Position numbers and translations under genes: made by a program | Assembly (NCBI RefSeq): GCF_000971215.1 | Contig: NZ_BBMA01000004.1 | Span: 186,001 to 250,000, forward strand | Origin: Demequina silvatica | Lineage (GTDB): Bacteria > Actinomycetota > Actinomycetes > Actinomycetales > Demequinaceae | Reading direction: 5' to 3' | Length of the DNA: 64,000 bases | The notes under the pieces: generated by a model | What the model was told of the DNA's origin: nothing | Databases searched by the model: none | The model's input: the letters and a program-made list of their open reading frames with translations, nothing else | Part shown: in pieces, positions 22,867-30,462 of the stretch | How the letters are laid out: every line of letters begins with the position of its first letter | How positions within the stretch are numbered: position 1 is the first letter of the stretch

Positions 22867-22894
22867 ATCCCCCGGTCGTCTCCGACCGGGGGAT
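22867..22894 (-). terminator. Terminator of tRNA-Val(CAC)
   Basis: Perfect 12-bp arms 22867-22878 and 22883-22894 with a 4-base loop, followed on the minus strand by TTTCTGC. It lies 8 bases beyond the tRNA 3' end. Confidence 0.75.
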
Positions 22895-22902
22895 CCCGTT
22901 GG

Positions 22903-22974
22903 TGGGCGATACTGGGATCGAACCAGTGACCTCTTCCGTGTGAAGGAAGCGCGCTACCCCTGCGCCAATCGCCC
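22903..22974 (-). tRNA. tRNA-Val (anticodon CAC)
   Basis: Cloverleaf on the minus strand: acceptor GGGCGAT pairing with ATCGCCC, anticodon stem CTTCC/GGAAG enclosing the loop TTCACAC, T arm with GGTTCGATCCC. The anticodon CAC reads GUG. A CCA follows directly (22902-22900). It differs from the two tRNA-Val(GAC) copies at 28.1-28.5 kb only in a few positions, including the anticodon. Confidence 0.95.
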
Positions 22975-23052
22975 CTCGAGCGGACACCATAGTAGCGCCT
23001 CCGGGAGGGGTCGGATGACCACTCGGACGCCGCGTCTCGTGAGACGCCGTCG

Positions 23053-23068
23053 ATGAGAGAACTCTCAT
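23053..23068. promoter_or_regulatory. TGAGA-N4-TCTCA operator-like site 2, upstream of the kinase operon
   Basis: ATGAGA GAAC TCTCAT (6-bp arms), 46 bases before the kinase GTG. A second inverted repeat, CGTCTC GT GAGACG, starts about 20 bases to the left. The location fits autoregulation of the two-component operon. Confidence 0.65.
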
Positions 23069-23113
23069 GGCGCAGGCCCCCGTGCGGCGCGCACGCGATG
23101 GAAGACTGACGGA

Positions 23114-24640
23114 GTGACCTCCGACCCCGGCCCTGCCAGCGACGATGCCGTCGCCGCGCGCCGCGGCCTGTCGGTGCGCACCTGGATCCTCGCCGCGGTG
23201 GTCGGGCTCAGCGCCCTCGCGCTCGGCAGCGCCGGCCTGACCGCGATGCGCCTCCAGGAGGCCGGCGTCGAGATCCGCATCGACGAGGACCTGCGCGCGT
23301 CCGCCGAGGAGTTCCGGGTGCTGGCCTCCGTGGGCGTCGACCCCGAGACGGGCGAGCCGTTCACCTCGCCGCAGGACCTGGTGCGGACCGCGATGGAGCG
23401 CATCATCCCGGCGCGCAACGAGGGCGTGCTCGGCGTGGTGGGGAGCGAGGTCTCCTACACGTCACGCGGAGCGCCGGTCGCGCTCGAGGAGGACCAGGAC
23501 CTGGTCGACGCGCTCGCGCCGCTGGTCACCGACTCGCGCGCCACCTTCACCACGCTGAGCACTCCCGCCACGACATACCGCGTCGCCGTGGTGCCCGTGC
23601 GCACGGCCACGGACGGGAGCCTCACCGAGGAACCGGACGACGCGTTCCCTCCCGGCGACGACGTCGCGGCCCTGGTCCTCGCCTACGACCTCGAGGCCGA
23701 ACGGGCCGCCTTCCGCGAGGTGTTCCGCACCTACGCCCTGGTCGCGATCGCCTCCCTGGCGGTGGTCGCGGTGGTCGGATGGATCGTCGCCGGCAGGCTG
23801 CTGCGGCCGGTGCGGGTGCTCGCCGCCTCCGCGCGGCGGATCGGCCGCGAGGACCTGTCGGAGCGCATCCCCGTGGTCGGCAACGACGACCTCGCGGACA
23901 TGACCCGATCGGTGAACGAGATGCTCGAGCGCCTCGACGAGTCTTTCGCCGCGCAGCGCCGCCTCATCGACGACGTCAGCCACGAGCTGAGGACCCCCCT
24001 CACCGTGGTGCGAGGCCACCTGGAGCTCATGGACCCCGACGACGGCGAGGAGGCGCGCGAGGTGCGCGCCCTCGCTCTCGACGAGGTCGACCGCATGAAC
24101 CGCGTCATCGACGACCTCACCACGCTCGCGACGGCGGACCGCCCCGACTTCGTGCGGCTCGAGCCGCTCGACCTCGGCACGCTCACGGACGAGGTGTTCG
24201 ACAAGGCGGTGGCGCTGGGCGACCGCCGCTGGCGCATCGACGCGCGGGCCGAGGCGACCGTGGACGCCGACCGGCACCGCATGACCCAGGCCTGGCTCCA
24301 GCTCGCCGCGAACGCGGTGAAGTACTCGGCGCCGGGCAGCGCGATCGCGATCGGCAGCCGCGTCGCGCACGGCGCCGCCGCGGTCTGGGTCGAGGACGAG
24401 GGCATCGGCGTACCGCCCGAGGACCGGGAGCGCATCTTCGAGCGGTTCGTCCGCGCGGGCGACCGCTCCGCGCCCGGCTCGGGCCTGGGCCTCGCGATCG
24501 TCAGCGCCATCGCGCGGGCGCACGGCGGCGAGGCCCGCTGCGACGCCCCGCACGCCACCGGCTCCCGCTTCACCATCGAGCTCCCCGCCGGGCACCACGC
24601 CCCGGCCCCCACAGACGCGCCCGAGGAGGCAGCACCGTGA
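23114..24640 (+). CDS. Two-component system sensor histidine kinase
   Basis: 508 residues. Membrane helix 1 is at about 20-42 (WILAAVVGLSALALG), followed by an external sensor region to about 205 and helix 2 (YALVAIASLAVVAVVGWIVAG). A HAMP domain is followed by HisKA with phospho-acceptor His290 in DDVSHELRTPLT, and an HATPase_c domain with N box (AANAVKYS), G1 (DEGIGVP) and G2 (GSGLGLAIV). Ligand unknown. The GTG at 23114 lacks a strong Shine-Dalgarno, but the first helix fits this start. The stop overlaps the regulator's GTG (GTGA), so kinase precedes regulator, the reverse of the common order. Confidence 0.95.
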   Translation: MTSDPGPASDDAVAARRGLSVRTWILAAVVGLSALALGSAGLTAMRLQEAGVEIRIDEDLRASAEEFRVLASVGVDPETGEPFTSPQDLVRTAMERIIPARNEGVLGVVGSEVSYTSRGAPVALEEDQDLVDALAPLVTDSRATFTTLSTPATTYRVAVVPVRTATDGSLTEEPDDAFPPGDDVAALVLAYDLEAERAAFREVFRTYALVAIASLAVVAVVGWIVAGRLLRPVRVLAASARRIGREDLSERIPVVGNDDLADMTRSVNEMLERLDESFAAQRRLIDDVSHELRTPLTVVRGHLELMDPDDGEEAREVRALALDEVDRMNRVIDDLTTLATADRPDFVRLEPLDLGTLTDEVFDKAVALGDRRWRIDARAEATVDADRHRMTQAWLQLAANAVKYSAPGSAIAIGSRVAHGAAAVWVEDEGIGVPPEDRERIFERFVRAGDRSAPGSGLGLAIVSAIARAHGGEARCDAPHATGSRFTIELPAGHHAPAPTDAPEEAAP

Positions 24641-25317
24641 CCCACATCCTGGTGATCGAGGACGAGGACCGCATCGCGACGTTCGTGGCCAAGGGGCTCA
24701 AGGCCGCGGGGTTCGCCACCACCCGCGCCGCCACGGCGGCGGAGGGCTTCGACACGGCGATCACGGGCGACCCCGACCTGATCGTGCTGGACCTGGGCCT
24801 GCCTGATGCGGACGGGCTGGACCTGCTCGCACGCATGCGCGCGTCGGGGGTGACCGTGCCGGTGATCATCCTCACGGCGCGCCGCTCGCTCGACGCGACG
24901 GTCGCGGGCCTCGAGGGCGGCGCCGACGACTACATGGGCAAGCCTTTCGGCTTCGACGAGCTCCTCGCCCGCATCCGGCTGAGGCTGCGCGCCGAGCCGC
25001 AGGGCGAATCCACCGCGGTGTCCCACGGCTCGCTCTCGCTCGACCTGCGCACGCGCAGGGCCACCGTGGGCGGACGCGAGGTGGAGCTCTCCGCGCGGGA
25101 GTTCGCGCTGGCGGAGACGTTCCTCCGCAACCCCGGTCAGGCGCTGAGCCGGGAGCAGCTGCTGTCGCGAGTGTGGGGCTACGACTTCGACCCCGGCTCC
25201 AACGTGGTCGACGTGTACGTCCGGTACCTCCGCGGCAAGCTGGGCGCGGAGCGCATCGAGACCGTGCGCGGGGTGGGCTACCGCCTCACCGACCGCGGAC
25301 CCGCGTCGGGAGCCTGA
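24637..25317 (+). CDS. OmpR/PhoB-family response regulator
   Basis: 226 residues. Receiver domain with acidic pair EDED near residues 8-11, phospho-acceptor Asp52 (VLDLGLPDADG), a Thr in LTAR and Lys in GKPFGFDEL. C-terminal winged helix with 'LSAREFALAETFLRNPGQALSREQLLSRVWG' and the recognition segment 'NVVDVYVRYLRGKLG'. Expected to bind direct or inverted repeats; the TGAGA-N4-TCTCA sites at 21615, 23054 and 25823 are the best local candidates. Its stop lies three bases from the stop of the convergent 25321-25743 gene. Confidence 0.95.
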   Translation: MTHILVIEDEDRIATFVAKGLKAAGFATTRAATAAEGFDTAITGDPDLIVLDLGLPDADGLDLLARMRASGVTVPVIILTARRSLDATVAGLEGGADDYMGKPFGFDELLARIRLRLRAEPQGESTAVSHGSLSLDLRTRRATVGGREVELSAREFALAETFLRNPGQALSREQLLSRVWGYDFDPGSNVVDVYVRYLRGKLGAERIETVRGVGYRLTDRGPASGA

Positions 25318-25320
25318 GGT

Positions 25321-25743
25321 TCAGTCGCCCGACGCGGCGGACGGCGCCGAGGCGGCGCTTGCCGCGCTCCCCTGCGGGGCGGCGGGCGCCGCAGGTGCCA
25401 CGGGCGACGCGGCGGACGGCGCGGAGACGGCGCTCGCGGGCGCCGTGGTGCGCGCCGGCGCGGCAGGCGTGGGTGCGCTCGGCGTCGGGGCGGACACCAC
25501 CGCGGGTGGCGTGGCCGCGCTCGGCGGGGACAGATGCGAGGCGGCGGAGATGGCGGTGATCGGGGTGACCGCGACCGGCCCCGAGGCGGGCTGGACGGCG
25601 GTGCTCACGGCGTCACCCGACACCTGCATCACCACGCCGGGCGAGGAGGCCTCGGACGCACCCGAAGCCGCCAGCGCGACCCCGGCACCGACGCCGACGA
25701 TGCCGAGCGCCCCGGTCACGATCCACCTCGACTGCCGCGCCAT
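25321..25743 (-). CDS. Anchored or secreted Ala/Ser/Pro-rich protein, relative of the Ser-triplet protein
   Basis: 140 residues. The same layout as 21040-21522: basic start, one hydrophobic helix (WIVTGALGIVGVGAGVALA), then a low-complexity tail of Ser, Ala, Pro, Val and Thr ending in SAASAASAPSAASGD, with partial three-residue periodicity but almost no Lys or Arg. No known domain. ATG at 25743 with GAGGGGAG upstream, and a TGAGA-N4-TCTCA site about 80 bases upstream. Together with the other copy it brackets the two-component genes, suggesting both are outputs of that system. Confidence 0.75.
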   Translation of the reverse strand: MARQSRWIVTGALGIVGVGAGVALAASGASEASSPGVVMQVSGDAVSTAVQPASGPVAVTPITAISAASHLSPPSAATPPAVVSAPTPSAPTPAAPARTTAPASAVSAPSAASPVAPAAPAAPQGSAASAASAPSAASGD

Positions 25744-25820
25744 GACGCTCCCCTCGGGCGACCACGATGGCCGCCTCTCGCCGAGCCTGGTGCGACGCGG
25801 TGAGACGTCGGGGAGACGTG

Positions 25821-25838
25821 GATGAGAGAATTCTCATC
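25821..25838. promoter_or_regulatory. TGAGA-N4-TCTCA operator-like site 3
   Basis: GATGAGA GAAT TCTCATC, the longest copy, with 7-bp arms. Two GAGACGT half-sites precede it on the + strand, the nearer starting 10 bases before TGAGA. It lies between the 25321-25743 gene (minus strand) and the end of the pabC-like gene. Confidence 0.65.
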
Positions 25839-25865
25839 AGGCGCGTTGATGCCCGCCGGGATCCG

Positions 25866-26732
25866 TCAGGCGCGGCGGGGCGCCGGATCCAGGTCCAGCG
25901 CGGCGCAGGACTCGAACACGCGCCGCAGCTCCGCGAGCAGGGGGCCCGTCTCGACCGCCGTCCCGTCGAGCGTCGCGAGCGGCTGCACGCGGCGCGTCGA
26001 GGAGGTCACCGCGGCGAACGCCTCGCCGCGCACCACCTCGTCGAGCACGCTCATCTCGAGCTCGCCGGCGGCGGCGGCACGGATCGGGATGCCCGCCTCC
26101 GCGCCCCATTCGAGCGCGAGCCCGCGGATGATGCCCGGCAGGCAGCCCGACGCGAGCGGCGGGGTGACGATCTCGCCGCCGCGCTCGATGAGCACGTTGC
26201 TCGCGGTGCCCTCGCACAGGTGGCCGTGGGTGTTGGCGAGGAGCGCCTCGTCCGCCCCGCGGGAGCGCGCGAAGTCCATCATCACGGCGTTCTCCGCGTA
26301 CGACGTGCTCTTGACGCCGGCGAGCGGCGAGCGCTCGTTGCGTCGCCACGGCACGCGCACGGCGCGGCACTCGGTGAGCGGCGGCGCGTCGTTGGCGGTC
26401 ACCACGATGGTGTGCGGCCCGCCGCCCCGCGCGGAGGACATCGGCCCTAGCCCGGAGGACACGGTGATCCGCAGCCGCGTAAGCCCGGTCGCGGCGCCCA
26501 GCACCTCGCCCACGGCCTCGCGGACGGTCTCCTGGTCGATCTCCGGCATGCCCATGCGCGCCGCGGAGTACGCCAGGCGCCGCAGGTGGCGCCGCAGCGC
26601 GAACGCGCGCCCGTCCACCACCTCGATGGTCTCGAACACGCCATCACCGACGGTCCACCCATGGTCCCCGGCCCGGACGATCGGCTCGTCCTCGGCACGC
26701 AGGAGCCCCCCAGCCCACACCAGCGTTGTCAT
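25866..26732 (-). CDS. pabC: Aminotransferase class IV, probable aminodeoxychorismate lyase
   Basis: 288-residue fold-type IV PLP enzyme. 'HGWTVGDGVFETI' starts the family core, 'LAGVKSTSYAENAVMM' supplies the Schiff-base Lys, and 'GHLCEGTASNVLIE' is the conserved E-x3-SN motif. Its ATG overlaps the stop of the pabB-like gene, so lyase activity forming 4-aminobenzoate for folate is more likely than branched-chain transamination. Confidence 0.85.
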   Translation of the reverse strand: MTTLVWAGGLLRAEDEPIVRAGDHGWTVGDGVFETIEVVDGRAFALRRHLRRLAYSAARMGMPEIDQETVREAVGEVLGAATGLTRLRITVSSGLGPMSSARGGGPHTIVVTANDAPPLTECRAVRVPWRRNERSPLAGVKSTSYAENAVMMDFARSRGADEALLANTHGHLCEGTASNVLIERGGEIVTPPLASGCLPGIIRGLALEWGAEAGIPIRAAAAGELEMSVLDEVVRGEAFAAVTSSTRRVQPLATLDGTAVETGPLLAELRRVFESCAALDLDPAPRRA

Positions 26733-27838
26733 GGCGTCATTGTGGCGCCCGATGCCAGGGCGATCAACCGACGCGCCTTGAGCTCGGTCTCCTCCCACTC
26801 CCCATAAGGGTCAGACCCCCACGTAATACCCGCCCCGGTACCGAACCTGAGCCGTCCCCCCTGGTCCGGGACCCACTCGAAGGTGCGGATACCGACCGCC
26901 AGCTCGGCGGTGCGCGAGTCCGCGTCGATCCACCCGATCCCGCCGCAGTACGCGCCTCGCGGCGTGGGCTCCTCGCGCTCGATGATCCGCAGCGCCGAGG
27001 ACTTGGGCGCGCCCGACACGGAGCCGGGCGGGAACGTCCCGTCGAGCAGCGCCAGCCACAGCTCCGGCGTCCAGTCGTAGGCGGGCGCCAGCCGCGCCTC
27101 GACCGTGGACTGCAGGTGCACGAGCCCAGGCAGCTCGTGCAGCCCCAGCAGCTCGGGCACCGCGACGGACCCGGGCGCGGCCACGTGCGAGACGTCGTTG
27201 CGGATGAGGTCCGTGATCATCACGTTCTCCGCCTCGTCCTTGGGCAGCATCGCCTCCCCCGGCGCCGCGGTGCCCTTGATGGGGCTCGAGGCCACGCGGT
27301 CCCCGTCGAGACGCAGGTACAGCTCCGGGGACGCGGAGACCACCCACACCCCGGGCCACGCGTCGGTGCGTGGGATCACGATCCGCGACGCGAAGCGAGC
27401 CGGGTTGCCCGTCGCGAGACGATGCGCGAGGGCCACCGCGTCCGGCCCCGGCTCAGGCGCGGGCAGGGGCGCCTCGAGCATGCGGCAGAGGTTGACCTGG
27501 TAGACGTCGCCCTCGCCGATGTCCGCGCGGATCGCCTCCACCCCGGCCATGTAGGCGTCGCGATCCAGCGACGTGCTCCACGCGTCCGGCGACGGGCCCT
27601 CCCACGCCCGTCCCGGCGGCTCCTCGCGCGCGAACCCGGCCCCCGCATCGTCCCGCTGGGCGTCCGCCATGCGCCACGCCCGCAGCGCGCCCTCGAAGGT
27701 CGCGACCACCACCCAGAAGCCGCCCTCGGCGACGCGGGCGCCGTCGCGCACCAGGTCCACGCACTCGACCGGTCGCGACGCGCGTACGCCCCGGAAAGCC
27801 GCGCTCCCGGCGCGTCGCGGGTCCTCCTGCCACGTCAT
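26729..27838 (-). CDS. pabB: Aminodeoxychorismate synthase component I-like chorismate-binding enzyme
   Basis: 369 residues of the chorismate-utilising fold: 'GDVYQVNLCR', 'VASSPIKGTAAPGE' (catalytic Lys), 'MITDLIRNDVSHVAAPGSV', 'LLDGTFPPGSVSGAPK' and 'RGAYCGGIGWID'. It is short because the N-terminal non-catalytic subdomain is reduced. The glutamine amidotransferase partner is not in the window. Coupled by ATGA to the lyase gene. ATG at 27838 is a tentative start. Confidence 0.87.
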   Translation of the reverse strand: MTWQEDPRRAGSAAFRGVRASRPVECVDLVRDGARVAEGGFWVVVATFEGALRAWRMADAQRDDAGAGFAREEPPGRAWEGPSPDAWSTSLDRDAYMAGVEAIRADIGEGDVYQVNLCRMLEAPLPAPEPGPDAVALAHRLATGNPARFASRIVIPRTDAWPGVWVVSASPELYLRLDGDRVASSPIKGTAAPGEAMLPKDEAENVMITDLIRNDVSHVAAPGSVAVPELLGLHELPGLVHLQSTVEARLAPAYDWTPELWLALLDGTFPPGSVSGAPKSSALRIIEREEPTPRGAYCGGIGWIDADSRTAELAVGIRTFEWVPDQGGRLRFGTGAGITWGSDPYGEWEETELKARRLIALASGATMTP

Positions 27839-27915
27839 GGCCACCACGGTAGTGGCGCCGGTGGACGGGAGCCGTGCGGCGCTGAACGGGGCGACACGCG
27901 GGACCAAGGGCCGAT

Positions 27916-27945
27916 TTGGTTTCGCGGCCGGAAATCCGCTAAGGT
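27916..27945 (+). promoter_or_regulatory. Probable promoter of the tRNA cluster
   Basis: TTGGTT, an 18-base spacer and TAAGGT, ending 31 bases before tRNA-Gly. It lies in a locally AT-richer stretch, so it resembles a sigma-70 type tRNA promoter. Confidence 0.45.
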
Positions 27946-27976
27946 CTATCTCTCGTCAGGGCAACAGCCCAGACAT

Positions 27977-28049
27977 GCGGACGTGGCTCAGTTGGTAGAG
28001 CATCACCTTGCCAAGGTGAGGGTCGCGGGTTCGAGTCCCGTCGTCCGCT
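27977..28049 (+). tRNA. tRNA-Gly (anticodon GCC), copy 1
   Basis: 73 bases: acceptor GCGGACG pairs with CGTCCGC; anticodon stem CACCT/AGGTG with loop TGCCA-type anticodon GCC; T arm GGGTTCGAGTCCC. No encoded CCA. Identical to the copy at 28279. Confidence 0.95.
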
Positions 28050-28081
28050 CGGAGCGTCGTAGCCCTAGGCTACGGCACTAC

Positions 28082-28152
28082 GGTGGAGTGGCCGAGAGGC
28101 GAGGCAGCGGCCTGCAAAGCCGTATACGTGGGTTCGAATCCCATCTCCACCT
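28082..28152 (+). tRNA. tRNA-Cys (anticodon GCA)
   Basis: 71 bases: acceptor GGTGGAG pairs with CTCCACC; anticodon loop CTGCAAA gives GCA; T arm GGGTTCGAATCCC. No encoded CCA. It ends one base before tRNA-Val. Confidence 0.95.
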
Positions 28153-28153
28153 C

Positions 28154-28225
28154 GGGCGATTGGCGCAGCGGTAGCGCGCTTCCCTGACACGGAAGAGGTC
28201 ACTGGTTCGATCCCAGTATCGCCCA
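28154..28225 (+). tRNA. tRNA-Val (anticodon GAC), copy 1
   Basis: 72 bases: acceptor GGGCGAT/ATCGCCC, anticodon loop CTGACAC giving GAC, T arm GGTTCGATCCC. CCA is encoded right after. Identical to the copy at 28408. Confidence 0.95.
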
Positions 28226-28278
28226 CCACGAGGTTCCTTCGGGATCCTCATGAAGTCCGAGGCTTCTGCCCCGGCAAC

Positions 28279-28351
28279 GCGGACGTGGCTCAGTTGGTAG
28301 AGCATCACCTTGCCAAGGTGAGGGTCGCGGGTTCGAGTCCCGTCGTCCGCT
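28279..28351 (+). tRNA. tRNA-Gly (anticodon GCC), copy 2
   Basis: Same 73-base sequence as the copy at 27977, but here followed by an encoded CCA (28352-28354). Confidence 0.95.
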
Positions 28352-28356
28352 CCAAG

Positions 28357-28390
28357 GACCGCCGGTCTCCCCTCGAGGGAGCCGGCGGTC
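28357..28390 (+). terminator. Hairpin between tRNA-Gly copy 2 and tRNA-Val copy 2
   Basis: Arms 28357-28371 and 28377-28390 pair over 14 bp with one bulged T and a 5-base loop. It could terminate the first tRNA unit or serve as a processing signal. A smaller 8-bp hairpin follows. Confidence 0.45.
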
Positions 28391-28407
28391 TCTCCGTCTG
28401 GAGAGAC

Positions 28408-28479
28408 GGGCGATTGGCGCAGCGGTAGCGCGCTTCCCTGACACGGAAGAGGTCACTGGTTCGATCCCAGTATCGCCCA
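28408..28479 (+). tRNA. tRNA-Val (anticodon GAC), copy 2
   Basis: Same 72-base sequence as the copy at 28154, with encoded CCA (28480-28482). A terminator palindrome follows. Confidence 0.95.
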
Positions 28480-28488
28480 CCATCACGC

Positions 28489-28514
28489 ACGGCCCCGGGG
28501 ATCCCCGGGGCCGT
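28489..28514 (+). terminator. Terminator of the tRNA cluster
   Basis: 26-base perfect palindrome able to form a strong hairpin, followed by TCCGCTTTCC. It lies 7 bases after the last CCA and before the transferase gene at 28551. Confidence 0.75.
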
Positions 28515-28550
28515 TCCGCTTTCCCAGGCAGGCCCGGCACACTGGTCCCC

Positions 28551-29201
28551 ATGACCGTGACCGTGCACCTCGCGTGGGCGTCCGTGTCGCAGGGGGACGA
28601 TGCGCGGGTCGCGTCGGACACGGTCGCGCGGCTGTGCGTGGGGCGGGCCGCCCGGGTGGTCGGCTCGTCGGTGGTGCTCGGGAGGCGCTGCCCGCGCTGC
28701 GGTTCCGTCGACCACGGCGCGCCGGTGGTGCGCTCCCCCGTCCTCGACGTGGCGGTGTCGCTGTCGCGCACGGACGGACTGGTGGTCGCGGCTGCCGCGC
28801 GCGGCGTCGCCGGGGTGGGCGTCGATGTCGAGGCGTCGGGCACCGTCCTCGCGGCCGGGCTCGCGGATGTGGCGCTGGCGCCCGGCGAGTCGCCCGACCC
28901 GGGGCGGGACGGGCTGTTGCGCACGTGGGTCCGCAAGGAGGCGGTGCTCAAGGCCGCCGGCACGGGCCTGGCGACGGACCCGCGCACGGTGCGGCTCGAG
29001 GCGTGCCACGTGGCTGCGGGCCCGGCGGGTCCGTGGTTCCTCGCGGACGTCGGGCTCGGCGCGGCCTGGGTCGCGGCGGTGGCGGTCCGCGGTTCCTCGG
29101 GCGCGCGGGTGGAGCTCAGGGACGCGACGGAGGCGGCGGCGGCAGCGGCGGCAGCGGCGGCAGCCCAGGCTCATCCAGCCACGCCGAGACGAGCGACCTG
29201 A
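28551..29201 (+). CDS. 4'-phosphopantetheinyl transferase, Sfp type
   Basis: Transfers phosphopantetheine from CoA to carrier-protein Ser residues. 216 residues. The metal-binding motif GVDVE (Asp92, Glu94) and the W-x-x-KEAxxKAxGxGL motif (WVRKEAVLKAAGTGL) are intact, and 'GRRCPRCGSVDHG' is a zinc-like Cys pair seen in actinobacterial members. The last about 20 residues are poly-Ala and overlap the 3' end of the convergent M1 peptidase gene by 86 bases, so the true end may be functionally dispensable. It lies next to an NRPS whose carrier domain it could activate. Confidence 0.88.
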   Translation: MTVTVHLAWASVSQGDDARVASDTVARLCVGRAARVVGSSVVLGRRCPRCGSVDHGAPVVRSPVLDVAVSLSRTDGLVVAAAARGVAGVGVDVEASGTVLAAGLADVALAPGESPDPGRDGLLRTWVRKEAVLKAAGTGLATDPRTVRLEACHVAAGPAGPWFLADVGLGAAWVAAVAVRGSSGARVELRDATEAAAAAAAAAAAQAHPATPRRAT

Positions 29202-30462
29202 CGTCCGCGACCGCGTGGTCCTCGAGGGAGGCCAGCAGGTCCTCGGTCTCGACGGTGCCGTACCGGTGCGCGGCGACCCACGCGCGGATGCCGTCGAAGA
29301 ACACCTCGTCGCCGAGCGTGAGCCGGAGGGCGTGGAGGGTGAGCGCCCCGCGCTTGTAGAGGCGGTCGTCGAACATGAGGTCGGGCCCGGGATCCCCGAT
29401 CACCAGGTCCTGCGGCAGGTCCGCGAGCCGGGCATGCGCCGCGCGCGCGAGGGCGTCGGCGGACGGGCCGCCCGACGCGTCCGACCACAGCCACTCGGCG
29501 TAGCAGGCGAAGCCCTCGTGCAGCCAGATGTCACGCCAGCGGCCCACGGTGAGCGCGTTGCCGAACCACTGGTGGGCGAGCTCGTGAGCGACCAGGCGCT
29601 CGCTCCCCCGCTCGCCGTCCATGTGGTTGGCGCCGAAGGTCGCGAGTCCCTGGGCCTCGAGCGGGATCTCCAGGTCGTCGTGCGTGACCACCACGGAGTA
29701 CTCGGTGAACGGGTACGGGCCGAACAACCGCTGGAACGTCTCCATCATGCGCGGCTGACGCTCGAGGTCGTGCGCGACGGCGCCGCGGAGGCGGGGCGGC
29801 GCGTACACGGTCATGGGCACGGGCGCGTCCGCGACCTCGCGCCGCTCATAGCGGCCCACCTGCACCGTGGCGAGGTACGCCGCCATGGGCTCGCGCTGCT
29901 CGTACACCCAGGTGGAGCGTCCCGAGCGCTCGCTGCGCGCGGTCAGCACGCCGTTGCACACCACCGTGTACGGCGCCTCCGCCGTGACGGCGATGCGGTA
30001 CGGCGTCTTGTCCGCCGGGGAATCGTGGCACGGGAACCACGACGGGGCGCCGTCGGGCTGGCCGGCGACGATCACGCCGTCCTCGAGCTCCTCCCAGCCC
30101 ACCTCGCCCCACGTGCCCCGGTGGGGGCGCGGGTTGCCCGCGTAGCGGATCTCGACGTCGACGTGCGCGCCAGCGGGCAGCGTGCCGCGAGGCCGGATCA
30201 CCAGGGCGCCCGCGCGCTGGACCCACTTGGCGCCGCGCTGCCCCGCGATCGCGACCTGCGAGACGCGCAGCCCCTCGAGGCGCAGCTGGATGCGGTCGAG
30301 GTCACGCTCGGGCAGCAGCGTGAGCGTCGCGCGGGCGTCGAGGCGGTTGCGCGCCACCCTGTAGTCGAGCTCGAGGTCGTACAGCCGAACGGCGAAGCCC
30401 GGGTCGGGCCGTCCCCGCAGGTAAGGGTCCAGATCGGGCTCGCGTCCGGGGATCACGCTCAT
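29116..30462 (-). CDS. M1-family zinc aminopeptidase
   Basis: 448 residues, the short actinobacterial M1 form without the long C-terminal helical domain. Zinc site HELAHQW (His293, Glu294, His297) with Glu316 in LHEGF, exactly 18 residues further; an exopeptidase-type Gly-rich segment occurs in 'GLATFGANHM'. The C-terminus is a Pro tract (PPLPPLPPPPP). No signal peptide is evident. Its ATG overlaps the stop of the Pls-like synthetase (ATGA). An aminopeptidase coupled to a poly-amino-acid synthetase suggests product turnover or self-protection (inference). Confidence 0.93.
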   Translation of the reverse strand: MSVIPGREPDLDPYLRGRPDPGFAVRLYDLELDYRVARNRLDARATLTLLPERDLDRIQLRLEGLRVSQVAIAGQRGAKWVQRAGALVIRPRGTLPAGAHVDVEIRYAGNPRPHRGTWGEVGWEELEDGVIVAGQPDGAPSWFPCHDSPADKTPYRIAVTAEAPYTVVCNGVLTARSERSGRSTWVYEQREPMAAYLATVQVGRYERREVADAPVPMTVYAPPRLRGAVAHDLERQPRMMETFQRLFGPYPFTEYSVVVTHDDLEIPLEAQGLATFGANHMDGERGSERLVAHELAHQWFGNALTVGRWRDIWLHEGFACYAEWLWSDASGGPSADALARAAHARLADLPQDLVIGDPGPDLMFDDRLYKRGALTLHALRLTLGDEVFFDGIRAWVAAHRYGTVETEDLLASLEDHAVADVRSLVSAWLDEPGLPPLPPLPPPPPSRP

